From Paenibacillus turpanensis (GTDB lineage: Bacteria > Bacillota > Bacilli > Paenibacillales > YIM-B00363), in assembly GCF_011421635.1 (NCBI RefSeq), contig NZ_WTLI01000014.1, forward strand, positions 85,778 through 149,777: DNA of 64,000 nucleotides, in the 5' to 3' direction. Shown one piece after another: positions 9,872 to 19,533 of the stretch; position 1 is the first letter of the stretch; each line of letters starts with the position of its first letter. Below the pieces are notes generated by a model. The model did no database searches. It worked only from the letters and a program-made list of their open reading frames with translations, and was not told the origin of the DNA. Made by a program: the position numbers and the translations under genes.

Positions 9872-11293
9872 TCAAGCTGGCGGGGCGGAGCTGTTTTTGT
9901 ACCACTTATAAAAATCTGCCGCTTCCGTATCGGAAACGCCGAATAATTCGATCTCGACCGGCGTCTTGCTTTTATTCGCGATCACGAGGGTCGCTACGCC
10001 GAATTTACGCTGGAGCCAGGTTTGTTTCACGGTAATTTGCTGAATGCGGCTCCGCCGGGTAACCGTGGTGTAGTTCCATAGTCCGCCTGTTCGAACCTGC
10101 ACAATCTCGCCTCGGCGCACATAACTCGTTAACCAATAATCCAATACCCGAGCCAGAACCGATAAAATGAATACCGGAGCGGTGATCCACAACCATTCCC
10201 TTTTGAATATGAACAGGCCGATAAACGTTATTACTGTAAGATAATAAGGAAGAAGAAGCTTTAACCACAGCACCTTCAGGGGGAAGCGCATCATTCGCTC
10301 TTCAATAGGATAGCTCGGAAGCAGGTTTTGCAGCACCCGGTACGCCTCCTGCTTCGGCATGAACGGATATAACGATCCCCCCTCTTTATTCGAATCCCCG
10401 CCGGAGCCTGCGCTAATAAGCTTCACCGAAGCAATGCCAAGCAGTCGTTTCAGCACGGATTGCTCCACCGTCACCGCTTGAACCCGATGCTTCGGAAGAG
10501 AGTAGCTCGCGGAGTGGCCGACCCCGCGATCGATATAGATCCGCTCCTCGTCATCACCAATTACGAAATTTCCATAGGTGACTGAAGTTTTGATGTAACC
10601 GATCGTTACGGCCAGCACAATAGCCAAGACCGAGAGAAGGACAAGCATCCACCCATGGGAGAGCAGATAATTCAGCCCCTCCCGTGCCTTATCGTCGATC
10701 GGAAAGAAGTCCGACAGATTGGAATAGAGCGCGCTGACCAGCGGGATAATTGCTAGAAAGCTTAGGGACGTAAAAGATGCTTTGAAGATATCCTTCTTTG
10801 TTGATCGAAAATGAATCGTACGTTCGGGCAGCGTTTCGACGACCGCTTCTTCTGGTCCGCGCTCCAATTGAGCGATGATTCTCCGTTCCTCTTCTACCGA
10901 AATTACCGGGAATTTGTACGCCTCATTCTCTCCGCTCGTCTCTAACGTAAGGGATACGAGCCCAAACCAACGGTGCACGAACGTGGCGTTCGACTTGTGA
11001 CTGTCGATTCGGGATAACGCAACGGTGCGCTGCTTCTTAACGAAAGTTCCTTCCCGCACCACGAGGGTGTCACCGTCGATGTGATAACGCGTGGAATACC
11101 ACTTAAGAACGATCGAAATCACTGTCCAGGTTGAGGCCACAAGAAGGAGGCCCCGCCCCCAAACAACCCAATGTGCCTCGGATTTCGCCTTTAGGATGAA
11201 TAGGAGAAGATAAAAGCCCGCGTAGCTCTTTATTGCAGAAACGAGCTCAACAGCGATGAAAGCCGGATGATACCGTTTAAATCGCTTCATCAT
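9872..11293 (-). CDS. Membrane protein with three bacterial PH domains (YdbT-like)
   Basis: 473 aa. Three repeats of the pattern two helices plus PH-like beta domain can be seen. The beta domains carry TVALSRIDSHKS, RVQAVTVEQSVLKRLLGIASV and RRSRIQQITVKQTWLQRKFGVAT, characteristic of bPH_2 (DUF304) proteins. In Bacillus the ydbS-ydbT pair belongs to the SigW envelope-stress regulon and aids resistance to some antimicrobial peptides; a similar role here is inferred. The start overlaps the upstream partner stop by four bases (ATGA), showing translational coupling. Confidence 0.85.
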   Translation of the reverse strand: MMKRFKRYHPAFIAVELVSAIKSYAGFYLLLFILKAKSEAHWVVWGRGLLLVASTWTVISIVLKWYSTRYHIDGDTLVVREGTFVKKQRTVALSRIDSHKSNATFVHRWFGLVSLTLETSGENEAYKFPVISVEEERRIIAQLERGPEEAVVETLPERTIHFRSTKKDIFKASFTSLSFLAIIPLVSALYSNLSDFFPIDDKAREGLNYLLSHGWMLVLLSVLAIVLAVTIGYIKTSVTYGNFVIGDDEERIYIDRGVGHSASYSLPKHRVQAVTVEQSVLKRLLGIASVKLISAGSGGDSNKEGGSLYPFMPKQEAYRVLQNLLPSYPIEERMMRFPLKVLWLKLLLPYYLTVITFIGLFIFKREWLWITAPVFILSVLARVLDYWLTSYVRRGEIVQVRTGGLWNYTTVTRRSRIQQITVKQTWLQRKFGVATLVIANKSKTPVEIELFGVSDTEAADFYKWYKNSSAPPA

Positions 11294-11805
11294 ACCGTTT
11301 CCTCTTCGTTCGAATCGTTTGCTTTCACATTCGCATAGGCAGCAATGAGACCCTTTAACCGGTACGCTTCCTCCCCTGAAATCGCTGGAATGACATGCTT
11401 ACTGGTCGTCGTGCCAACCCAGATGTTATACAATCCGTATCGTTTTAGGATTGGCCCCTGCTCGGTTTTGACGTATTCTACTTTTTCCATAGGAATGATC
11501 GTGTGCCGCACTTCCCATGTCCCATGCTTCAGTTGGATGTAGCGGGAATCAATACGAAAACGCCAGGAGCGCTGCCGGTACGCAGGTAAAAAGGCGACCG
11601 AAATGATGAGTAAGACCAGAAAGATCGCTCCAAGAATATAGAGGGTTGTGGAAATCCATGAGTACCATTGGAATTTCACGGCACAGCCTGCTAAGATGGC
11701 GATAACCGCCAAGGCCGAGCCATGGTCCAGCGCGCCTGTAATCCGCCATACGTTCACAGCGTACGATGAAATGCTTGACGTCGGTTCTTCGATTTCAATA
11801 TTCAT
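11290..11805 (-). CDS. Small PH-domain membrane protein (YdbS-like)
   Basis: 171 aa from the ATG at 11805, which has AGGTGA upstream; a GTG at 11823 is a less likely start. Two membrane helices (about residues 40-80) are followed by one bPH_2 domain with QLKHGTWEVRHTIIPMEKVEYVKTEQG split over the core, ending in a helical tail. It is first in a two-gene operon with the three-PH-domain protein, the arrangement of ydbS-ydbT. Confidence 0.83.
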   Translation of the reverse strand: MNIEIEEPTSSISSYAVNVWRITGALDHGSALAVIAILAGCAVKFQWYSWISTTLYILGAIFLVLLIISVAFLPAYRQRSWRFRIDSRYIQLKHGTWEVRHTIIPMEKVEYVKTEQGPILKRYGLYNIWVGTTTSKHVIPAISGEEAYRLKGLIAAYANVKANDSNEEETV

Positions 11806-11943
11806 TTCATTCACCTCATACACCCTATACGATAAACCAAATCATCGGTTTCCTATCCAAGGTTGGGGGAATGGACGCTGATGAACTTGTACATTTTTCA
11901 ACTTTGGGTGGGCAAGTAGGGGTCATCAAACACGGTTTCAAGC

Positions 11944-11980
11944 GAAACGAGCGCCCGGTAAAATCCGGAACGCTCGTTTC
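11944..11980 (-). terminator. Hairpin after the purine permease gene
   Basis: GAAACGAGCG pairs perfectly with CGCTCGTTTC, with an inner CCGG/CCGG extension. There is no long T-run, so it could be an mRNA-stabilising or weak terminator hairpin. It sits 16 bases after the stop at 11996. Confidence 0.6.
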
Positions 11981-11995
11981 ATTGGAGATCACGAT

Positions 11996-13294
11996 TTAAT
12001 GACTGAAGAAGGCCAGTTGGATAAAGAAAAGCACCGCGAACAAATAAAAGATCGGATGTACCTCGCGCCACTTGCCGCGAATCGCCTTCAAGATCGGATA
12101 AAGAATGAAGCCTACCCCGATTCCGGTTGCAATGCTGTACGTCAGCGGCATTAAGACAATAATGAGAAATGCCGGGAAAACGACCTCGAAATCGTTCCAC
12201 TCGATCTTTTGCACCACGCTGATCATTAAAAATCCGACAATAATAAGCGACGGTGCGGTAATCGCCGGAATCGACGCCAGTACGCCGACAATCGGCGAGA
12301 AGAACAGCGTCAGCGCCAGCAGCACGCTGGCTGTGACCGCCGTCAGCCCGGTTCGGCCGCCAACGGCAACGCCTGCGCTTGATTCGATGTACGCCGAGGT
12401 CGGGCTTGTGCCGAGCATCGCTCCCGCACTCGTTCCGACCGCATCCGCCAGCAGCGCGCCGCGCGAGCGCGGGAACTTGCCATCCTTGAGCAGGCCTGCT
12501 TGTTCGGCTACGCCAAGCATTGTGCCTGTCGTATCAAACAGCGTAATCAGCAGGAAGGTGAAGATTACGGCGTACAAGCCGTGCGAGAAGACTCCGGCAA
12601 TGTCCATCTGCATGGCCGTTGCGGCAAGTCCGGTTGGCAGCGCAACCACCTTCTCCGGAAGCTGCAAAAGACCCATAAACCAGGCAATTACCGCCGTTAT
12701 AATCATCCCAACGAACAAATAGCCCTTAACCCGGTAAGACATGAGAATAAGCGAAATAACGAGACCGATAATGGTCAGCAGCGTCATCGGCTCTGTTAAC
12801 GTGCCAAGCTTCAGGAGTGTTGAAGGCGAAGCAACAATGATTTTCGCGTTTTGCAGCCCGATAAATGTAATAAAAAGTCCGATACCTGCTGTAATGGCAT
12901 GCTTCAAGCTTGTCGGAATCGCATCCAGCAGCATGTACCGGAACGAGGTTAGGGAGAGCAGAATAAAAATAATCCCGGCGACAAAAACTGCGCCAAGCGC
13001 CGTCTGCCAGCTTACACCGCCGCCGGCGACCACGCTAAAGGCGAAATATGCATTGAGCCCCATCCCCGGTGCGATTACAATCGGGTAGTTCGAGGCCAGC
13101 GCCATAATTAACGTGCCGACCAAGCTTGCCACAATCGTTGCAATAAACACGCCGTTAAAGTCCATTCCAGCCTGACTAAGAATCCCCGGATTCACAATAA
13201 CAATATAAACCATCGTAAAAAACGTCGTGACGCCCGCCAATACCTCCGTACCGACAGAGGTACCCCGTTCTTTTAAACGAAACCATTTGTCCAT
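11996..13294 (-). CDS. NCS2/AzgA-type purine permease (guanine/hypoxanthine, PbuG/PbuO-like)
   Basis: 432 aa from the ATG at 13294, which is 8 bases after GGAGGA; the GTG at 13300 is too close. The N-terminal [20 protein letters not shown] and the motif [14 protein letters not shown] are signatures of AzgA-like purine transporters. [15 protein letters not shown] and [20 protein letters not shown] are the conserved substrate-site segments. It should import purine bases by proton symport. A guanine-type riboswitch lies in its leader, which supports the purine assignment independently. Confidence 0.93.
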   Translation of the reverse strand: MDKWFRLKERGTSVGTEVLAGVTTFFTMVYIVIVNPGILSQAGMDFNGVFIATIVASLVGTLIMALASNYPIVIAPGMGLNAYFAFSVVAGGGVSWQTALGAVFVAGIIFILLSLTSFRYMLLDAIPTSLKHAITAGIGLFITFIGLQNAKIIVASPSTLLKLGTLTEPMTLLTIIGLVISLILMSYRVKGYLFVGMIITAVIAWFMGLLQLPEKVVALPTGLAATAMQMDIAGVFSHGLYAVIFTFLLITLFDTTGTMLGVAEQAGLLKDGKFPRSRGALLADAVGTSAGAMLGTSPTSAYIESSAGVAVGGRTGLTAVTASVLLALTLFFSPIVGVLASIPAITAPSLIIVGFLMISVVQKIEWNDFEVVFPAFLIIVLMPLTYSIATGIGVGFILYPILKAIRGKWREVHPIFYLFAVLFFIQLAFFSH

Positions 13295-13322
13295 CCACAC
13301 ATTCCTCCATTTTTGTTATCCA

Positions 13323-13342
13323 AGCCGCTTGAAAACGGCTTT
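13323..13342 (-). other. Hairpin between leader terminator and start codon
   Basis: AAGCCG pairs with CGGCTT across an 8-base loop. It lies between the leader terminator and the permease ribosome binding site, so it could tune translation; no T-run follows. Confidence 0.4.
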
Positions 13343-13355
13343 TAACGCAAGCAAT

Positions 13356-13423
13356 AAAAAAAACCTAACCCCGAGTATAAGTAGATACGCCGAAATAGAC
13401 GCATACTCATACTCGTAGTTAGG
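13356..13423 (-). terminator. Riboswitch-controlled leader terminator
   Basis: Minus-strand CCTAAC (13418-13423) pairs with GTTAGG (13364-13369); inside it CGAGTATGAGT pairs with ACTTATACTCG, then ATGCG with CGTAT. Eight T's follow (13356-13363). The 5' arm of this stem lies inside the aptamer (3' strands of P3 and P1), so aptamer and terminator exclude each other. Confidence 0.8.
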
Positions 13424-13477
13424 ATTCTTTGGCTCCTTGTAGAAACCCTCAAACCATATTATTGAGGATATACGAGT
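13411..13477 (-). ncRNA. Purine riboswitch aptamer, guanine/hypoxanthine type
   Basis: P1 is ACTCGTA / TACGAGT (7 pairs). P2 is CCTCA...TGAGG with the loop ATAATATGGT, the same as I recall for Bacillus pbuG leaders. The junction GTTTCTAC and the P3 arm AGGA...TCCT, with CC in its loop to pair with the GG of L2, complete the fold. The specificity base before TAC is C (AACTAC), which indicates guanine or hypoxanthine rather than adenine. The downstream gene is a purine permease. Confidence 0.92.
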
Positions 13478-13491
13478 TTACTGCCTTAGAT

Positions 13492-13521
13492 AGAATAAAG
13501 GACAGAAAGCTCGCTTGTCAA
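13492..13521 (-). promoter_or_regulatory. Promoter of the riboswitch-permease transcript
   Basis: -35 TTGACA (13516-13521), an 18-base spacer, and -10 TATTCT (13492-13497), ending about 14 bases before the aptamer P1 strand. Confidence 0.7.
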
Positions 13522-13739
13522 TGGATTTTTAAACGATATCGGGCGTTTTTCCGAACATTATTGATTATACAACCTATAATGTACGTCTATAGGTCTCTTA
13601 ATAAACCAATCGTTCCCGGCAGGTTTGCTCCAGCCTCCACCGGAGCTGCGGTCACGCCTTATCCAGAATGGACTGGAACATGTGCTGGTGCAGCGTCAAG
13701 AAGGTGCATGGCGTCAGCGCGCGGACCGTCGCTGTCCGG

Positions 13740-13960
13740 GGCAGGGACAGCATCAGCGAAATTTCGGTATCAGAAGGGCTTCATTCATGCGAAGACGATC
13801 ATCATCGACGGCTTCTTCGCTTCGACGGGCACCGCGAATCTGGATTTGCGGAGCTTCTTCCCCCCCCCCGCGCACGATTCATCCGACGGCTGCAGCGAGT
13901 GGCAGCGCGAGCAAATTTCGAGATCAATTCGGAGATAAAAAGCGAAAACATGGAAACTCT
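13740..13960 (+). pseudogene. Remnant of a cardiolipin synthase / phospholipase D C terminus
   Basis: A frame around 13763-13860 reads FRYQKGFIHAKTIIIDG then STGTANLDLRSF, the second HKD (HxKxxxxDG) motif of cardiolipin synthases. Next comes a run of ten C's, and the family's following segment (NFEINSEI) appears in another frame at about 13911. No start or full-length domain is present, so it is a broken 3' fragment. The poly-C run marks the damage point. The stretch 13522-13740 shows nothing else recognisable. Confidence 0.8.
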
Positions 13961-14008
13961 ACAAGTGATGAAGCATCGGGAACGATGCATGGAATGGAGT
14001 AGATTTCC

Positions 14009-14539
14009 ATGGAGTTAAACCAACTGATCATGATGGGCGTCTTCGGCCTGTCTTGGATCACTGCCCTATGGATCGGCGGCGCAGCCTTTCGGCGATACGT
14101 GCCGGTCGCCTTGTTTTCGACTTTGGTCGTCTCAATCGTCTTTGAAACAGCTTATACGTTACGTTGGTGGGAGCTCGAAAGCTCCATGGTGCCCTGGAAT
14201 CGAGTGAACAACCTCTGGTTCGTCTTCGGTCCCTTCTTCGTGTTTACCCTGTGGATCTTCAAGCTGACGTTTCGCCGATTCGGCTTGTTTCTCCTGGTGA
14301 ACGTTGGGTTTGACGCCTTCCAGATGTTCGTCTTCAGCCCTTGGCTCGAAGCGCGGAAGCTCTACACGTTGGTCAACATCGAACGGTGGCAGGTGTTCCT
14401 GCTTATGCTGGCGATTGCAATACTGCTCTACCTCTACCAGTTGTGGTTCGAGCACACCTTCTCCCTTCAATCCGGTCCGAGAGGGGACTCGGTTAAGATC
14501 GACCTTCCGACATGGAGAGGTCGCCGGAAGGCGCGATAA
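14009..14539 (+). CDS. Hypothetical multi-pass membrane protein
   Basis: 176 aa with about five hydrophobic helices, starting MELNQLIMMGVFGLSWITAL and ending in a basic cytosolic tail (WRGRRKAR). Aromatic residues cluster at helix ends (RWWELE, PWNRVNNLWFVFGPFF). It resembles the small 5-helix CBO0543-like membrane proteins common in spore formers, but I assign no function. A strong terminator follows at 14551. Confidence 0.65.
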   Translation: MELNQLIMMGVFGLSWITALWIGGAAFRRYVPVALFSTLVVSIVFETAYTLRWWELESSMVPWNRVNNLWFVFGPFFVFTLWIFKLTFRRFGLFLLVNVGFDAFQMFVFSPWLEARKLYTLVNIERWQVFLLMLAIAILLYLYQLWFEHTFSLQSGPRGDSVKIDLPTWRGRRKAR

Positions 14540-14550
14540 GCCGCACATAT

Positions 14551-14587
14551 AAAAAAACGGCGCGAACGCTCGCGCCGTTTTTTTATG
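14551..14587 (+). terminator. Strong bidirectional terminator
   Basis: AAACGGCGCGA pairs with TCGCGCCGTTT around a 4-base loop, flanked by A-run and T-run. It can end the plus-strand membrane gene and the minus-strand 40-aa ORF. Confidence 0.9.
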
Positions 14588-14602
14588 TCAGTCGCCTCTG
14601 TC

Positions 14603-14725
14603 CTATTCGCCGGATAAGCCGCTGTTGTCCTTCAGAATGACGTCGTGCGCGCCGCCTTCGACGAGGCTGGTCGCCGACACGAGCGAAATGCGCGCCTTCT
14701 TCTGCAGCTCGGCGATCGTACCCAT
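14603..14725 (-). CDS. Short ORF, 40 aa, unidentified
   Basis: ATG at 14725 preceded by AAAGGGG. The product begins MGTIAELQKKARISLVSAT and ends DNSGLSGE. The first 25 residues look like the start of a longer stress-protein family member, so this may be a truncated gene. It lies between a strong terminator and the ABC-class ATPase. The good ribosome binding site supports translation; function is unknown. Confidence 0.4.
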   Translation of the reverse strand: MGTIAELQKKARISLVSATSLVEGGAHDVILKDNSGLSGE

Positions 14726-14778
14726 TGAACGATCCCCTTTCCTTTGACGTAGATGCAGAACGAAGAAGCGCGGCAGAC

Positions 14779-16473
14779 TTATTGTACCCTAAGCGTGCGC
14801 AGCCGGTTTAACGCGGCAGCCAGCTCAAACTTTCGCGGCAGCGCCAGGTCGCCGGGATGCTTTCCGTAGAACGGGGAGACCGCGTCCAAGCCTTTTTCCG
14901 CCACAAGGGCATAAAGCTTGTCCACCATCTCAGCTACTGGCGTCTTTCCGTCAGCCAATCGATTCGCAAGGACTACCAGCATATTGGAAATCGCTCTCGT
15001 TTGGCTCGGATCGATCAGCTGCTCCACATAGGTCAGATCAATATCGTGCGTGCCGTAGACGATCTTGGCGAGCCCCTTGGCATCGACCTTCTCTCTTGAG
15101 CCGCGCGACGCGTCAAAGCTGTCGCTGCGAACGCTCCGTGAAGTCAGCCTCCCGAACGCGCGGCCTCCCTCCGGGCGTCTGCCATGCTCGATCTCCCGGG
15201 CGATCCGGTGCGCCTCCGCTGTCACATTCGCAGGCCGGTATTCGTCCATCATAATGACCGTGTCCGCCACCGCGAAATAATCTCCTGATCCGCCTAAGAC
15301 CAGAATCGTCGAGACATGATGCTCCTCGTAAAGCTGGCGAACTTTATCCACAAAGGGTGTGATCGGCTCCTTCGATTTCGCGACCAGCGCCTGCATCCGG
15401 GCATCGCGGATCATAAAGTTCGTCGCACTTGTATCCTCGTCGATCAGCAGCAGCTCGGTGCCAAGCTCCAGCATTTCCATAATGTTGGCCGCCTGAGAAG
15501 TGCTGCCGCTCGCATCCTCCGTCGAAAAACGCTGGGTATCCTTATCGAAGGGCAGGTTCGTAATGAAAGCGGAGATGTCTACCTTCTCGACCCGGCGTCC
15601 GTCCTCTGCTCGTATTTTGCAAGCCGAATCGTCCGTAATCACATATTCTCGTCCATCCCCGGCAACATGGTTGTATACGCCTCGTTCAATGGCTTGGAGA
15701 AGCGTGCTTTTGCCATGGTATCCGCCGCCGACAATGAGCGTAACGCCCTTCGGGATCGCCATCCCTCGAATGGGGCCGCGGTGCGGCAGCGTAATCTCGA
15801 CCTCCAGTGAGGCGGGAGACTGGAACGGGATCACTTCCCTCCCACGCATCGGACGGCTGCTGACGCCGCTCTCCCGGGGAAGAATCGCGCCGTTGGCGAC
15901 GAAGGCCGCAAAGCCGCGTTCCTTCAAGAAGGCGCGAATCGCCGCCTGCTGGTCGGCGAGCTCCAAATGAGCGAGCAGCTTCCTGCGGTCAAAGCCCTGC
16001 GCCGTCTGGCGTGCGATCGCGGGGATTTGTTCGCATAGCAGCTTGGCGGCTGCACGGCCTAATACCGTGCGACCTGCCGCCGGTAGTCCGACGGAAAGCC
16101 GGAGCTCCAACGTGTCCGGCGATACCCTAGCCGCGGTTCGCGCAAGCACCGCCTGCCCCGGGGCGTCCACCATGATCGCGCCGCTCTTGCCGGAGCCGCC
16201 GTTGCGCGCCTGATTGCTGCGAATCATCTCCGCCGCATACCGCGCAAAAAAGTCCTCAATCGCCGTCCGCCGCCAAGGCGTTGCCAGCCATTCTGGCTCT
16301 ATCACCATTCCTCTAACCTCGATGCGAATTCTCGACGGCGCGGCAAAGGGATCCGACTGAATATGATCCATATGCAGCAGCAGCTCATTTTCACGGTACG
16401 TGCCAGTCAGCTCCTTATACGCCTTATACCCCTTGCCGTCCAGCCGTTGAAGCATCTGTCGTAACTGGTTCAT
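14779..16473 (-). CDS. ABC-class ATPase (PF09818-type predicted ATPase)
   Basis: 564 aa. The N-terminal part (LDGKGYKAYKELTGTY, LLLHMDHIQSDPFA) is diagnostic of this family of stand-alone ATPases with a circularly arranged ABC fold. The Walker A motif is GGGYHGKSTLLQAIE near residue 250, Walker B is ELLLIDEDTSATNFMIRD near 345, and a switch-like segment ILVLGGSGDYFAVAD is near 395. It has no membrane part and no partner permease. The cellular role is unknown; relatives are usually single genes. Start MNQLRQM has GGAAAGGAAAATT upstream. Confidence 0.88.
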   Translation of the reverse strand: MNQLRQMLQRLDGKGYKAYKELTGTYRENELLLHMDHIQSDPFAAPSRIRIEVRGMVIEPEWLATPWRRTAIEDFFARYAAEMIRSNQARNGGSGKSGAIMVDAPGQAVLARTAARVSPDTLELRLSVGLPAAGRTVLGRAAAKLLCEQIPAIARQTAQGFDRRKLLAHLELADQQAAIRAFLKERGFAAFVANGAILPRESGVSSRPMRGREVIPFQSPASLEVEITLPHRGPIRGMAIPKGVTLIVGGGYHGKSTLLQAIERGVYNHVAGDGREYVITDDSACKIRAEDGRRVEKVDISAFITNLPFDKDTQRFSTEDASGSTSQAANIMEMLELGTELLLIDEDTSATNFMIRDARMQALVAKSKEPITPFVDKVRQLYEEHHVSTILVLGGSGDYFAVADTVIMMDEYRPANVTAEAHRIAREIEHGRRPEGGRAFGRLTSRSVRSDSFDASRGSREKVDAKGLAKIVYGTHDIDLTYVEQLIDPSQTRAISNMLVVLANRLADGKTPVAEMVDKLYALVAEKGLDAVSPFYGKHPGDLALPRKFELAAALNRLRTLRVQ

Positions 16474-16528
16474 CGTTTAATTTTCCTTTCCATCACTTAA
16501 AAAGATTGATTCAAAAAAACTGCTTGTA

Positions 16529-16840
16529 CTAAAAAAGGCGATGGATCACATATACAAAAGGCATATAAATAACCCCATTTAAAAGAATAGCCGAACAAGC
16601 CATGATTTTAGCCGCCACTCCTTGATCCCGAAAAAAGCCGATGACCCCAAGAATCAAGCTCGCGATCGATAAGACTAGAGAGTACTCCATCATTTGATTG
16701 AAAAAGGCTAACGACCTAACGTCTAGGAGCAGAGGAACAAAAAATAAAGACATGCCTCCAAAAACCGCGATAACACTCATCCAAAGTGAAATTTTAGATA
16801 TTCGTCCATTTCTATTCAAAGAAAATACCCCTTTTCTCAT
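16529..16840 (-). CDS. Small hypothetical membrane protein
   Basis: 103 aa from the ATG at 16840 (a TTG at 16849 would add three residues). Four hydrophobic stretches cover most of the protein (SLWMSVIAVFGGMSLFFVPL, LVLSIASLILGVIGFF, AAKIMACSAILLNGVIYM, FVYVIHRLF). A short basic N terminus suggests a cytosolic start. There is no good ribosome binding site and no family I recognise. Confidence 0.5.
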   Translation of the reverse strand: MRKGVFSLNRNGRISKISLWMSVIAVFGGMSLFFVPLLLDVRSLAFFNQMMEYSLVLSIASLILGVIGFFRDQGVAAKIMACSAILLNGVIYMPFVYVIHRLF

Positions 16841-16957
16841 ATTATTCAAATATTATTCCATAAATCTTCACTCAGGTAATCTATTTATATTGATACGATT
16901 ATATATATGGTAATAAAGTAGGAGGTTTTTTAGGTCAAGCCACTGCATAAGTGATAA

Positions 16958-16972
16958 TGAAAATTATTTTCA
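16958..16972 (+). promoter_or_regulatory. Fur/PerR-type operator upstream of katG
   Basis: TGAAAATTATTTTCA is a perfect 7-1-7 palindrome and matches 12 of 14 positions of the Fur consensus. It lies just upstream of the katG -35 element and overlaps TGATAAT at 16952. Which Fur-family member binds cannot be told from sequence. Confidence 0.6.
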
Positions 16973-16984
16973 AAAAAATTTCAG

Positions 16985-17013
16985 TTGATTTCTGTCCGAA
17001 ATAATATTATATA
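16985..17013 (+). promoter_or_regulatory. katG promoter
   Basis: -35 TTGATT (16985-16990), 17-base spacer, -10 TATATA (17008-17013). It is placed between the two palindromes at 16958 and 17026. Confidence 0.6.
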
Positions 17014-17025
17014 TTGTATTAAGGT

Positions 17026-17046
17026 ATTTATTATTTAATAATAAAT
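17026..17046 (+). promoter_or_regulatory. 21-base perfect palindrome at the katG transcription start
   Basis: ATTTATTATT-T-AATAATAAAT, ten bases each side of a central T, between the -10 box and the ribosome binding site GGAG at 17063. The position suits a repressor such as PerR, but the fit to the PerR consensus TTATAAT-N-ATTATAA is only partial. Confidence 0.55.
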
Positions 17047-17050
17047 CTAA

Positions 17051-19258
<2,208 letters not shown>

Positions 19259-19306
19259 GAACTTACAAAGAACTTATCTTTCTTTTATTCATGATTCTAG
19301 CTTCAT

Positions 19307-19351
19307 CAGGTTTGTCACTCTATGGCATAATGCTGCGCAGGGCAAACCTGA
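19307..19351 (+). other. Stem-loop in the katG 3' region
   Basis: TCAGGTTTG pairs with CAAACCTGA across about 26 bases. No T-run follows. It precedes the terminator and may stabilise the 3' end. Confidence 0.4.
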
Positions 19352-19370
19352 CGATTTATGTAACAAATTC

Positions 19371-19419
19371 AAAAAGAGCGATGTGGGTGTGTCTAACGGC
19401 ACTACCATTCGCTCTTTTT
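19371..19419 (+). terminator. katG terminator
   Basis: AAAAAGAGCG pairs with CGCTCTTTTT; the 3' arm doubles as the T-run. Confidence 0.8.
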
Positions 19420-19533
19420 CTTATACCTAACCCTCATGAATGAAATCAAATTAAAATGATTTGCTACGAATACCCTCTATAACGTGCTACTATAGCTTAG
19501 AAGAATCTGGATTTTATAATAAGGATGTGGAAT

